Shown piece by piece: positions 44,801-53,912 of a stretch of DNA of 64,000 bases (positions are counted from its first letter, which is position 1; the number at the start of each line of letters is the position of its first letter). The position numbers and the translations under genes were made by a program. Source of the DNA: Candidatus Latescibacterota bacterium. Its GTDB lineage: Bacteria; JAAXHH01. The notes below the pieces were generated by a model. That model worked only from the letters and a program-made list of their open reading frames with translations, was not told the DNA's origin and ran no database searches. The stretch covers positions 1,809,045 through 1,873,044 of the forward strand of contig JAJEAN010000007.1 of assembly GCA_022822725.1 (NCBI GenBank), written 5' to 3'.

Positions 44801-44924
44801 CGCTGAGACGCCACCGGGAATGAAACATGGGACGGTCCTGAAATATATTGACTTTGACGAGACGATCCATCACAGTTGGAGACAGTTGCCCGATCGCGGA
44901 ATACACCCTGACAAGCGTGGTGAA

Positions 44925-45398
44925 ATGGCATTTGACAGCATGGATCAGCGGCGGATCATGGGACATTTCGCGACCGGCGTGACCGTCGTCACTACCTGGC
45001 ATGAGAATAAGCCGCATGGCATGACCGCCAACGCGGTGGCTTCCCTCTCACTGGATCCTCCTCTCGTCCTCGTATCGGTGGACGTCAAGGCCCAGATGAA
45101 CGGCTGCCTCAAGGCCAGCGACTGCTTCGCGGTCAACATTTTGACCGTAGAGCAGGAAGCACTGTCGGTGCGTTTCGCCAGGCACGGCCCGAAGGACTTT
45201 TCAGGCATCGCGTACCGGACCGAGGCCACGGGTTCCCCCGTTCTCGACCTGGCTCTGGCGTTCGTCGACTGCAAGGTCACCAATGTCCTGCCGGGCGGGG
45301 ATCACGACATCTTCATCGGCGAGATCGTGGCGGGCGGTAGCCGGGAAGGTCGTCCGCTGGTCTTCTACGGCGGGCAATACGGAAGCCTTTCCAGCTGA
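44925..45398 (+). CDS. Flavin reductase-like FMN-binding protein
   Basis: 157 residues of the flavin reductase (HpaC/split-barrel) family: RIMGHFATGVTVVTTWHENK, MTANAVASLSLDPPLVLVSV, then CFAVNILTVEQEALSVRFAR and the terminal GRPLVFYGGQYGSLS. It would use NAD(P)H to reduce free flavin for a monooxygenase partner, which is not seen nearby. ATG 44925 gives the family N-terminus; the frame is open to 44820. Confidence 0.9.
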   Translation: MAFDSMDQRRIMGHFATGVTVVTTWHENKPHGMTANAVASLSLDPPLVLVSVDVKAQMNGCLKASDCFAVNILTVEQEALSVRFARHGPKDFSGIAYRTEATGSPVLDLALAFVDCKVTNVLPGGDHDIFIGEIVAGGSREGRPLVFYGGQYGSLSS

Positions 45399-45443
45399 GT
45401 CATCGTCTTAAACAATCCAAATCCCGACTGGTTCCGAGCACCC

Positions 45444-47135
45444 ATGCAATACGGCTTCATCATAGACAACAGGAAGTGTATCGGCTGTCACGCCTGCACC
45501 GTCGCGTGCAAGGCCGAGCACGAGGTGCCCCTCGGCGTCAACCGGACCTGGGTGAAGTACATCGAGAAAGGGACGTATCCGAACACGGCGCGGCACTTCT
45601 CCGTCATGCGGTGCAACCACTGCGAGGACGCCCCCTGCGTGGAGATCTGCCCGGTGACGGCGCTCTACACCCGGAAGGACGGCATCGTAGATTTCGATCC
45701 CCGGCGCTGCATCGGATGCAAGGGCTGCATGCAGGCCTGTCCCTACGACGCCCTGTACATCGATCCGGACACCCATACGGCAGCCAAGTGCAATTATTGC
45801 GCGCACCGGGTGGACATCGGCCTCGAACCCGCCTGCGTGAACGTCTGCCCGGAACACGCCATCATTTCCGGCGACATGGACGATGGTTCGACGGAGATCG
45901 CCCAGTTGCTCGCGAAGGAACAGGTGACGGTCCGGAAGGTGGAAAAAGATACGAAACCCCGGCTTTATTATATCGACGGTGACGAGGCCTCATTGACGCC
46001 CGGGGAAACCGCGACGTCGGACAACTACATGTGGAGTTCACAGTCCGACGGCGTCGGCCATTTCGCCCGGTACATCGAGGAACGGACCGCCAGCGCGGAC
46101 CCGGAGGACATGATCCGGCAACTCGGCGGGGAGGGACAGGACAGACAGATCGGCGACGGGGAAGATGGCGGCGGGCAGACCGGCGGTGGCGGGAAGACTG
46201 CAGCCGGCGGGCAGACCGGCACCGGGCGGGCGGCAGAAAAAACCGGAAACGAACGGGGGAATGGGAAAGACGCCGCGGCGCGCCGGGTCTACGACGCGCC
46301 GGAAAAGGGCGTCCTGTGGGGCAATGACGTGGCGGCCTACGTATGGACCAAGGCCATTTCAGCGGGGGCCTTCCTCCTTCCCTTCGCTGCCTCGGTATTC
46401 GGGTATGCCGTCGATCCGGTGCTCGCCTGGGTCGGCTGTACCGTGGCCCTGACTTTTCTCCTGGCCACGACGATCCTGCTGGTGAGCGACCTGACCCAAC
46501 CCAAACGCTTTCTCTATGTGCTGCTCCGTCCGCAGTGGAAATCCTGGCTCGTCCTCGGCGGATACGCCCTGACCCTTTACGGGCTGGGGCTCACGCTCTG
46601 GGCCGCGGCCATGTGGACGGGCCGGACCGGAGCGGCCGAAATCATCGGCTGGATCACGGCCGCGCTGGCGGTCGTCACGGCGGTCTACACGGCCTTTCTC
46701 TTCGCACAGGCCAAGGGAAGGGATTTCTGGCAGAGCCCGACGCTGGTCCTGCACATGCTGCTCCACGCCGTGCTGGCCGGTGCGGCTGTATTCGCCCTGG
46801 TCCTCCTGTTCAGCGCGCCCGGCGAGGCGTGGACCGCCTTCGTGCGGAGTGTGTTGATCGTCGCCATCGTCCTGAACCTGTTGGTCATCGCGTCCGAGAT
46901 GCTGACGCCGCACCCGACGGCCGACGCCCGGAAAGCCGTTCAGGCCATCGTGCGGGGCAGGTACCGGGGGTATTTCTGGTACCTCGGCATCGCCATCGGT
47001 AACGTGGCGCCCGTCGTACTGGCCTGGATCGGCGGCGAAGCGATGCTCGCTGCAGCGGGCGCGGGCGTGCTGATCGGTCTTTACGCGACGGAATACGTCT
47101 GGGTCAGGGCGCCGCAGGACATTCCGCTGAGCTGA
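45444..47135 (+). CDS. Fused iron-sulfur (DmsB/SoeB-type) and membrane anchor (NrfD/DmsC-type) subunit
   Basis: 563 residues. Residues 1-190 form a four-cluster ferredoxin subunit (NRKCIGCHACTVACKAEHEV, CNHCEDAPCVEICPVTAL, CIGCKGCMQACPYDAL, CNYCAHRV). A Gly/Gln/Asp-rich linker (about 230-285) leads to eight or so membrane helices (for example WLVLGGYALTLYGLGLTLWA) of the quinol-interacting anchor type. These two parts are normally separate B and C subunits. It precedes the catalytic A subunit by 19 bp and should pass electrons between quinone and that subunit. Confidence 0.88.
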   Translation: MQYGFIIDNRKCIGCHACTVACKAEHEVPLGVNRTWVKYIEKGTYPNTARHFSVMRCNHCEDAPCVEICPVTALYTRKDGIVDFDPRRCIGCKGCMQACPYDALYIDPDTHTAAKCNYCAHRVDIGLEPACVNVCPEHAIISGDMDDGSTEIAQLLAKEQVTVRKVEKDTKPRLYYIDGDEASLTPGETATSDNYMWSSQSDGVGHFARYIEERTASADPEDMIRQLGGEGQDRQIGDGEDGGGQTGGGGKTAAGGQTGTGRAAEKTGNERGNGKDAAARRVYDAPEKGVLWGNDVAAYVWTKAISAGAFLLPFAASVFGYAVDPVLAWVGCTVALTFLLATTILLVSDLTQPKRFLYVLLRPQWKSWLVLGGYALTLYGLGLTLWAAAMWTGRTGAAEIIGWITAALAVVTAVYTAFLFAQAKGRDFWQSPTLVLHMLLHAVLAGAAVFALVLLFSAPGEAWTAFVRSVLIVAIVLNLLVIASEMLTPHPTADARKAVQAIVRGRYRGYFWYLGIAIGNVAPVVLAWIGGEAMLAAAGAGVLIGLYATEYVWVRAPQDIPLS

Positions 47136-47154
47136 ATTGACTGGAAAAGAAAAC

Positions 47155-50016
47155 ATGTCAACACGCCATAAACCGGGCTTGATCGAATCGCTGGCCGAGA
47201 AGATCGGCCTGATCCCCAACCTTCATGAAGAGGACGGACCGGATCTCCCGAGTCTCACGGAAGGCGGTGCGCTCACGGACTATCCGCCGCCGGACCAGTG
47301 GGACGACTGGGTGGAGTACGAGGCCCAGGACTGGCCGCGGCAGCAGGCGAAACACTACATGGTGGTGCCCACGGCCTGCTTCAACTGCGAAGCCGGATGC
47401 GGCATGCTGAGTTATGTCGACAAGGAGACGATGGAGGTCCGCAAGTTCGAGGGCAATCCCTACCATCCGGCCAGCAGGGGACGCAATTGCGCCAAGGGTC
47501 CGGCGACCATCAACCAGATACGGGACACGGACCGGATTTTATATCCCATGCGGCGGTCGGGCGCCCGCGGAAGCGGTGAGTGGGAACGGGTGTCGTGGGA
47601 TACGGTGCTGGACGATATCGCCGCACGGATCCGCGAACGCCTGCATCAGGGCGCCAACAACGAAATCGCCTACCACGTGGGCCGGCCCGGCGCTGAAGGC
47701 TACATCGACCGCGTGCTCAAGGCCTGGGGCGTCGACGGGCACAACAGCCACACCAACATCTGCTCGTCGGGCGCCCGATTCGGCTACGCCCTCTGGCATT
47801 TCTTCGACCGGCCGTCGCCGGACCACGCCAATGCACGGTTCATCCTCCTCATCAGCGCCCACCTGGAATCGGGACACTACTTCAATCCCCATGCCCAGCG
47901 CATTATCGAGGGTATGATGAATGGGGCGAAGCTGGCCGTCATGGACCCGCGGCTGTCCAACACGGCCAGCATGGCCGACCACTGGATGCCCACCTATCCG
48001 GGCAGCGAGGCCGCGGTGCTGCTGGCCATGGCCAACGTCATCCTGCAGGACGGCCTCTATGACGGCGAGTTCATGAAGACATGGGTGAACTGGCAGACCT
48101 ACCTGGAAAAGGAACACCCGGACGCGCCGCGCACCTTCGAGCGTTTCATCGAGGCGCTCAAGGCGGTCTACAGCGAATACACACCCGAGTTCGCCGAAAA
48201 GGAAAGCGGCGTGCCGGCGGCGCAGATCGTGGAGATCGCCCGGGAGATCGGCCGGGCGGGGTCGCGGTTCGCCACCCACAACTGGCGCAGCGCGGGCAGC
48301 GGCAACGCCGGCGGCTGGGCCGTGGCACGGTGCCTCCACTTCCTGAACGTGCTCACCGGCAGCGTCGGCACGGAGGGTGGGACCTCTCCGAGCGGATGGA
48401 ACAAGTTCAAGCCCAACGTCTTCGACCATCCGCCAGACCAGAAGTTCTGGAACGAACTGCACTTCCCGAAGGAATACCCCCTTTCCCACTACGAGATGAG
48501 CTTTCTCCTGCCCCATTTCCTGAAAGAGGGGCGCGGGAAGCTGGCCGTCTACTTCACCCGGGTCTTCAACCCCGTGTGGACATACCCCGACGGATTCACC
48601 TGGGTCGAGGCGCTGCGCGACGAGGAGAAGGTCGGGCTCCACGCGGCCCTGACGCCCACGTGGAACGAGACGGCCTATTTCGCCGACTACGTGCTGCCCA
48701 TGGGCCACGCCAGCGAGCGGCACGACATCATCAGCTACGAGACCCATTCGGGTACCTGGATCGGGTTCCGCCAGCCCGTGCTGCGCGAGGCACGGCGGCG
48801 CATGGGCGATCCGGTGAACTTCACCTACGAGGCCAATCCCGGGGAGGTCTGGGAAGAGGACGAATTCTGGATCGAGCTGTCCTGGCGCATCGATCCAGAC
48901 GGCAGCCTGGGCGTGCGGGATCACTTCATCTCGCCCTACCGACCCGGCGAGAAGATCACCGTCGACGAGTATTACCGGTACATCTTCGACCACGTGGACG
49001 GGCTGCCCGAGACGGCGGCGAAAGAGGGGCTTTCCACCCTGGATTACATGCGCAAGTACGGCGCCTTCGAGGTGGAGAAGACGGCCTACGCGAAGCACCT
49101 CAAGAAACTGGATGACGATACCGCCGCGGGCGCCGAGGTCGATCAGGAGACGAATACTTTGGTCGCCGACGGCAAGGCCGTGGGCGTCATGGTGGACGGG
49201 ACGCCGCGCGCGGGTTTTCCCACGCCCTCGCTGAAGCAGGAATTCTACTCACAGACCATGGTGGACTGGGGCTGGCCGGAGTACGCCATACCCACCTATA
49301 TCAAAAGCCACGTGCACCCCGACGAACTCGATCGCGAGCAGGGCGAATTCCCGCTGGTGCCCACCTTCCGGCTGCCCACGCTGATCCACTCGAGGTCGGG
49401 CAACGCCAAGTGGCTCAACGAGATCTCCAACCGGAACCCCGTGTGGATGCATCGGCAGGACGCCGACCGGATGGGCATCGGCACAGGCGACCTGGTCCGC
49501 GTGACCACGGAAATCGGCCATTTCGTGGACCGCGTCTGGGTCACCGAGGCCATGAAGCCCGGCGTGGTCGCCTGCTCCCACCACCTGGGGCGCTGGCGAC
49601 GGCAGCAGGACGCGAAAGGCAACCGCTGGTCGGTGAATCTCGTCGATATTCAGGAGGAGGCCGGCGGGAAGTGGCGCATGAAGGTGATGGACGGGATCCG
49701 GCCCTACGAAAGTGCCGACCGCGACTCCTCCCGCATCTTCTGGAAGGACGGCGGCGTGCATCAGAACATCACCTTCCCCGTGCACCCCGATCCCGTGAGC
49801 GGCATGCACTGCTGGCACCAGAAGGTCAGGATCGAGAAGGCCCGCGACGAGGACGCCTACGGGGACGTGATGGTGGATACGGAGAAGTCATTCGAGGTGT
49901 ACCGCGCCTGGCTGGACCAGACGCGCCCGGCTCCCGGTCCCGGTGGCCTGCGCCGTCCCCTCTGGCTCAACCGCCCCCTGCGACCGGCCGAAGAGACCTA
50001 CTACCTGGAAGAATAG
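47155..50016 (+). CDS. Molybdopterin (bis-MGD) oxidoreductase catalytic subunit
   Basis: 953 residues of the DMSO-reductase superfamily. The N-terminal 4Fe-4S motif is CFNCEAGCGMLSYVD with the fourth Cys in GRNCAKGPATINQIRDTDRI. A likely Mo-ligand Cys lies in SHTNICSSGARFGYALW. The C-terminal cofactor-binding domain has MGIGTGDLVRVTTEIGHFVD. No Tat signal is visible, implying a cytoplasm-facing complex, as in SoeABC-type sulfite dehydrogenases, but the substrate is not settled (sulfite, polysulfide and tetrathionate are all possible). Confidence 0.85.
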   Translation: MSTRHKPGLIESLAEKIGLIPNLHEEDGPDLPSLTEGGALTDYPPPDQWDDWVEYEAQDWPRQQAKHYMVVPTACFNCEAGCGMLSYVDKETMEVRKFEGNPYHPASRGRNCAKGPATINQIRDTDRILYPMRRSGARGSGEWERVSWDTVLDDIAARIRERLHQGANNEIAYHVGRPGAEGYIDRVLKAWGVDGHNSHTNICSSGARFGYALWHFFDRPSPDHANARFILLISAHLESGHYFNPHAQRIIEGMMNGAKLAVMDPRLSNTASMADHWMPTYPGSEAAVLLAMANVILQDGLYDGEFMKTWVNWQTYLEKEHPDAPRTFERFIEALKAVYSEYTPEFAEKESGVPAAQIVEIAREIGRAGSRFATHNWRSAGSGNAGGWAVARCLHFLNVLTGSVGTEGGTSPSGWNKFKPNVFDHPPDQKFWNELHFPKEYPLSHYEMSFLLPHFLKEGRGKLAVYFTRVFNPVWTYPDGFTWVEALRDEEKVGLHAALTPTWNETAYFADYVLPMGHASERHDIISYETHSGTWIGFRQPVLREARRRMGDPVNFTYEANPGEVWEEDEFWIELSWRIDPDGSLGVRDHFISPYRPGEKITVDEYYRYIFDHVDGLPETAAKEGLSTLDYMRKYGAFEVEKTAYAKHLKKLDDDTAAGAEVDQETNTLVADGKAVGVMVDGTPRAGFPTPSLKQEFYSQTMVDWGWPEYAIPTYIKSHVHPDELDREQGEFPLVPTFRLPTLIHSRSGNAKWLNEISNRNPVWMHRQDADRMGIGTGDLVRVTTEIGHFVDRVWVTEAMKPGVVACSHHLGRWRRQQDAKGNRWSVNLVDIQEEAGGKWRMKVMDGIRPYESADRDSSRIFWKDGGVHQNITFPVHPDPVSGMHCWHQKVRIEKARDEDAYGDVMVDTEKSFEVYRAWLDQTRPAPGPGGLRRPLWLNRPLRPAEETYYLEE

Positions 50017-50093
50017 ACCCGCGCCGCACCTGCGTCTGCCTAAATAATCCTGCGTTTCCCGATCGCCTTCCTCAAGCTTCACTTTCGCCTGCC

Positions 50094-51005
50094 TCACACT
50101 TCCCGCAGGATGTCCCGGACCGCGGAGCACACGGCTTCGTCGGCTGCCGGCATGGCACCGGTCTGAGACGCTACCCAGGCACCGAGCCGGTTGGCGGCTT
50201 CGCTCACGCGTTCAAGCGGCACGCCGCGCAGGTATCCGCTGGCCAGGACCGCGGTGAAGGCGTCGCCGGCTCCGATGGTATCCACGACATCGACCGGTAC
50301 GCCCGCGTGAGCCACGGTCTCCGACGCGGTGACCAGTAGGCTGCCATGCGCGCCTCGGGTGACGCAGACCAGTTCCAGGTCGTAGGCATTCTGTAATCGC
50401 CGCGCCATGGACTCGGGATCTTCGCCCCCGAGGTCCAGCAGGGGACAGACCGTGCGCAGTTCCTCGTCGTTCAGCTTGGCCACGTGGGCACGCTGGAAGG
50501 AATCGTGCAGCAGGGCCGGGGTGTACCGGTCCTGCCGCAGGTTCACGTCTAAGAGTCGGAGGGCGGAGGGCCGCAGGGCCTCGAGGAACGCAGCGACCGC
50601 GGTCGCCGCACACGCCCGGTGACGGCACACCGTCCCGAAGCACACGGCATCCGCCCGGGCGGCCAGCGCCGCCCAGCCGGGCGTCCACGCCATGTGCTCC
50701 CAGGCGACACAGTCGTTGATCGTGAATTCGGGCTGTCCGTCCGGTCCTATGGTAACGTCGACCGTCCCGGTGGGATGGGCGTCGTCGCGTTGTATCGCTT
50801 CGGAGGACAGGCCGAGACCGGCAATGCGGTCCACGGCCCGATCCCCGAGGTCGTCCCGGCCGACCCGGCTCGCTACGATGCCCTCTTCACCAAGGAGAGA
50901 CGCGAAGTAGGCGAAGTTCGCCGGGGCGCCGCCGAGCTGAGGGCCCGATGGCAGCATGTCCCACAGCAGTTCACCCAGGCCGACGATGACGAAGCGGTCC
51001 TCTAT
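50094..51005 (-). CDS. PfkB-family carbohydrate kinase (fructokinase-like), probable AUA start
   Basis: About 303 residues. The family N-terminus FVIVGLGELLWDMLPSGPQL is encoded upstream of the first ATG (50957). Next come GGAPANFAYFASLLGE and the catalytic DTIGAGDAFTAVLASGYLRG. No ATG, GTG or TTG exists in frame before the FVIVGLGELLWD segment. An ATA at 51005-51003 has GGAG 5 bp upstream and overlaps the stop of the preceding gene (ATAG), giving MEDRFVIVGLGE. Starting at 50957 would delete the first beta strand. It probably phosphorylates fructose or a related sugar. Confidence 0.85.
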   Translation of the reverse strand: MEDRFVIVGLGELLWDMLPSGPQLGGAPANFAYFASLLGEEGIVASRVGRDDLGDRAVDRIAGLGLSSEAIQRDDAHPTGTVDVTIGPDGQPEFTINDCVAWEHMAWTPGWAALAARADAVCFGTVCRHRACAATAVAAFLEALRPSALRLLDVNLRQDRYTPALLHDSFQRAHVAKLNDEELRTVCPLLDLGGEDPESMARRLQNAYDLELVCVTRGAHGSLLVTASETVAHAGVPVDVVDTIGAGDAFTAVLASGYLRGVPLERVSEAANRLGAWVASQTGAMPAADEAVCSAVRDILREV

Positions 51006-51937
51006 TTTAACTCCACCTCGATCGTGCCGAGTGTCGTGTAGTTCATCACGGCCTTGCTGCCGGCACCCATGCGGGGCGGCGGGAAGACGGTGCCAGTGAT
51101 CACCACGTCCCCTGCCCGGAGGTATTCGTCCGTGTACCGGGGCAACTCGTTGGCCAGCCAGGTCAGCGCTTCCAGGGGGTCCACGCCCATGTTCATGGTG
51201 GCCAGCGCAGAGGCCCTTTCCTCGCCGTCGATCACCACGGTCGCCGTCTCGTTCGTGAAATCCATTTCCGACAGCGGCACCCTTGTCTCGCCCAGAATGA
51301 TGCCGACGTGGAACACGTTGCCCGTGACGTCATGGTCGCGCGTAGAGGGACTTTCTTCTGTACCGTTTGTCCACGTGGAGAGCAACTCGATCACCCCGCC
51401 GACCGCAGTGACCGCATCGCCCACCTGCTCCCTGGTCAACTCCGGTCCGGGCAGATCCTCCCCGATCCAGAAGACGAACTCGCCTTCCACGGTCGCCGAA
51501 TCCGGCACGAAGGCCGACGCTTCCACGGGCGTTCCGGGCTCAAACACGTTCGATGCCATGATGTGGCCGAATATGGGGTCCAGCGTGGCCGGGTCCTCGG
51601 GCATGCGGGAAAACCCGATCTTCCAGCCGATGCGTTCTTCTGTCTTCAGCTTTTCGGCCAGGATGTCAGTCTGTATGTCGTAGGCCGTCTGCCGGTCCAT
51701 GTCGGGGAAATTGACTGCCATAGCCTCGGTATTGATCTTCTTTTTTTCGGCCTCCAGCAGGTGGGCGACAATGGCAGCCCGGTCGGAGTCGGGCGTGAGG
51801 GTGGTGGTGAGGGCTTCTGAAGCGGTCGTGGTTTCGGCGTCGTCCATTGGGGCACTCGTCTGCTCTTCAGCCGTTGTGCAGGCCCCTGACACCGTCATTG
51901 CGCTACCCATGAGTATGGCCAATGCATATCGATACAT
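51002..51937 (-). CDS. Exported lipoprotein with 2-keto-4-pentenoate hydratase/FAH-like fold
   Basis: 311 residues. The N-terminus MYRYALAILMGSAMTVSGAC is a lipoprotein signal, followed by a Thr/Ala/Glu-rich linker. The rest matches the hydratase/decarboxylase fold: RIGWKIGFSRMPEDPATLDP, then ATVEGEFVFWIGEDL and RAGDVVITGTVFPPPRMGAG. Family members are normally cytosolic enzymes of aromatic meta-cleavage pathways, so an envelope-anchored form is unusual. It overlaps the PfkB kinase gene. Confidence 0.82.
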   Translation of the reverse strand: MYRYALAILMGSAMTVSGACTTAEEQTSAPMDDAETTTASEALTTTLTPDSDRAAIVAHLLEAEKKKINTEAMAVNFPDMDRQTAYDIQTDILAEKLKTEERIGWKIGFSRMPEDPATLDPIFGHIMASNVFEPGTPVEASAFVPDSATVEGEFVFWIGEDLPGPELTREQVGDAVTAVGGVIELLSTWTNGTEESPSTRDHDVTGNVFHVGIILGETRVPLSEMDFTNETATVVIDGEERASALATMNMGVDPLEALTWLANELPRYTDEYLRAGDVVITGTVFPPPRMGAGSKAVMNYTTLGTIEVELK

Positions 51938-51981
51938 AATTACTCCTTTGTTGACTCGATGTGTTGGTTTGATCTACTGAT

Positions 51982-52518
51982 CTACTGCAGGATTCCGATG
52001 ACCGATAGTACCAGGACGAGGCAGAATGCAACCGTCAACACCCAGGTCAGCCACCGCGTGTCGGGCCGGCGTACCCAGTAGAACACGATAAAGGAAAAGG
52101 AAAGCGCCTGGGCCAGGGTCTCGATGCTGCCGCCGCCGAACTGCGCGCTGAACGGAATCGTCGTATAGATCAGGCCTTCTATAGAACCCGGTGCCGGACC
52201 GAACGTGCCAATCATCCCAATCACGACCAGAACGGCCCAAATCGTTATCCAGCCATAATCCTGACCGAAGTACACGGGACGCAAAAGGTAGAACACGATA
52301 CCGTACAGCACCCCACGTATCGGCTGGAAAAGCGGTCCGGCCAGTAACAGCGGATCGTCCATGCGCCTCATGTAAACGTCGAATACCGGTTCGTCCCACA
52401 GCGCCTTGTAGTCGAAGAACGCATATGAAAGCGCGCCGGCGACAAAGTATGTCACCGTATGTACGACCGTGGTTTTCGTGACGATACCAGCAAGTGTCGG
52501 TTGAGAGGCCAGAACCAA
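51982..52518 (-). CDS. Multi-pass membrane protein of unknown function
   Basis: 178 residues with about four hydrophobic helices (TVTYFVAGALSYAFFDYKAL, RGVLYGIVFYLLRPVYF, WITIWAVLVVIGMIGTFG, WLTWVLTVAFCLVLVLSVIG). No family is recognised. It lies 44 bp upstream of the hydratase-like lipoprotein gene on the same strand. A 6-bp dyad tcaagt-cattac-acttga sits at 52639-52656, in its upstream region. Confidence 0.65.
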   Translation of the reverse strand: MVLASQPTLAGIVTKTTVVHTVTYFVAGALSYAFFDYKALWDEPVFDVYMRRMDDPLLLAGPLFQPIRGVLYGIVFYLLRPVYFGQDYGWITIWAVLVVIGMIGTFGPAPGSIEGLIYTTIPFSAQFGGGSIETLAQALSFSFIVFYWVRRPDTRWLTWVLTVAFCLVLVLSVIGILQ

Positions 52519-52750
52519 TCCTTACTCCTGAAACTGTCCCGGGATCCAAGCCGGTGGAATGCGCCTGAATCCATGACGATGGTATGCTACGGAAACCACG
52601 ACGGCGATATCAGGAGTTTAACCATAACATGCCCTCTGTCAAGTCATTACACTTGATTTGAGCGCGTACAAAAAGTACTTTCTCCTCGTACTATCTCAGT
52701 AGACAACCCGCGAACCATACGAGCCAAAATCCACGCCGAAGGAGCGATCC

Positions 52751-53818
52751 ATGTCCGCCGACGACCACCTCGTTTCGCTGCTCCAGGAACTCGTTCACGC
52801 CCGGGGGCCGTCCGGCCAGGAAGACGAGGTGCGGGCGGTCTGCGAACGGGAACTGCAGTCCCTGTGCGACGAGACCTGGGTCGACGCCGCCGGCAACGCC
52901 ATCGGCCTGCTGAAGGGCTCTTCTCCAGAGGCCCCGGTGATCCGCGTGATGGCCCACCTGGACGAACTGGCCCTGGTCGTCAAGCGCGTCAACGAAGACG
53001 GCACGCTCCGGGTCAATCCCCTCGGGGGCATCTATCCCGCCAACTTCGGGCAGGGGCCCGTGGAGATCCTTGCCGACGACGGCATCGTTCCGGGCGTCCT
53101 GTCCGTCGGACCGCAGCACACGACGTCCGATTCCGCCCGGATCTGGGAGACCAAGGCCAGGGGCGGCAACGTGGCCATGGACTGGAATCACGTGTATGTC
53201 TTCACGCGCCGGACGGTCGCGCAGCTCCAGGAGGCGGGAGTTCACGCCGGCACGCGCGTCGTCATCGCCCAGTCGCGGCGCGCTTTCTGGGAAATCGAAG
53301 ACTGCATCGGCGGGTATTTCATGGACAACCGGGCGGCCATCGCCATCTCCATTGGCGCGGCCGTGCGCATGAGGGACCACGGCGTCCGGCCCGCGGGCGA
53401 CGCCTACCTCGTGATGACCACCTGCGAGGAAATCGGCGGCCACGGCGCCGCCTACGCCGCGCGGACCCTGCCCGGCGACGTATCCCTGGCCGTGGATTCC
53501 GGCCCGGCCTGCGAAGAATACGGCGTGGCACTCACTGACGAACCCATCGTGGTCTACGGCGACGGGCGTGGTCTCTACGACAAGGCCGTGGCCGATCGCC
53601 TGCTGGCGTGCGGACGCGCGCTGGACATGGAGCCCCAGTGCGCGTACTGGCAGAGCTACGCCTCGGACGCCACCATGGCCAAGTCCGTAGGGCAGACGCC
53701 CCAGGCCGGCCTGCTGTGCATCCCCACGGAGAACACCCACGGTTTCGAGATCATACCCCGCAACAGCCTGGTCCGGTGCGCCGCCCTGCTGGCGGCCTAC
53801 CTTGAAAAACCGGAGTAA
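52751..53818 (+). CDS. M42-family metallopeptidase (glutamyl aminopeptidase/endoglucanase-like)
   Basis: 355 residues. Metal-binding and catalytic residues of M42 peptidases are visible: His/Asp in VMAHLDELALVV, Asp in GGYFMDNRAAIAI, the Glu pair in TTCEEIGGHGA, Asp in LAVDSGPA and the final His in TENTHGFEIIP. Such enzymes form large cytosolic tetrahedral aminopeptidases. The ATG follows AGGAG. It is the first of five plus-strand genes running to 58808. Its stop is followed 4 bp later by an 18-bp repeat. Confidence 0.92.
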   Translation: MSADDHLVSLLQELVHARGPSGQEDEVRAVCERELQSLCDETWVDAAGNAIGLLKGSSPEAPVIRVMAHLDELALVVKRVNEDGTLRVNPLGGIYPANFGQGPVEILADDGIVPGVLSVGPQHTTSDSARIWETKARGGNVAMDWNHVYVFTRRTVAQLQEAGVHAGTRVVIAQSRRAFWEIEDCIGGYFMDNRAAIAISIGAAVRMRDHGVRPAGDAYLVMTTCEEIGGHGAAYAARTLPGDVSLAVDSGPACEEYGVALTDEPIVVYGDGRGLYDKAVADRLLACGRALDMEPQCAYWQSYASDATMAKSVGQTPQAGLLCIPTENTHGFEIIPRNSLVRCAALLAAYLEKPE

Positions 53819-53822
53819 CCGG

Positions 53823-53894
53823 GCAGGCCGAACCAACTGAGCAGGCCGAACCAACTGAGCAGGCCGAATCAACTGAGCAGGCCGAATCAACTGA
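53823..53894. repeat. 18-bp tandem repeat, four copies, after the M42 peptidase stop
   Basis: Units at 53823, 53841, 53859 and 53877 (gcaggccgaaccaactga) differ only by one c/t change. They begin 4 bp after the stop TAA and fill most of the 94-bp spacer before the next gene. Each unit carries a TGA in one fixed frame. Confidence 0.96.
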
Positions 53895-53912
53895 GCATAC
53901 CGGAGGAACTTC

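Noticed and set aside
49410-50339. 309-codon plus-strand frame across the end of the molybdoenzyme gene
   Set aside because: It is a +1 shadow of the real gene with Arg/Gly/Pro-rich composition and runs into the antisense of the PfkB gene.
53823-53894. Attachment site or transposon end
   Set aside because: The 18-bp units are simple tandem copies with no integrase, transposase or flanking inverted repeats.
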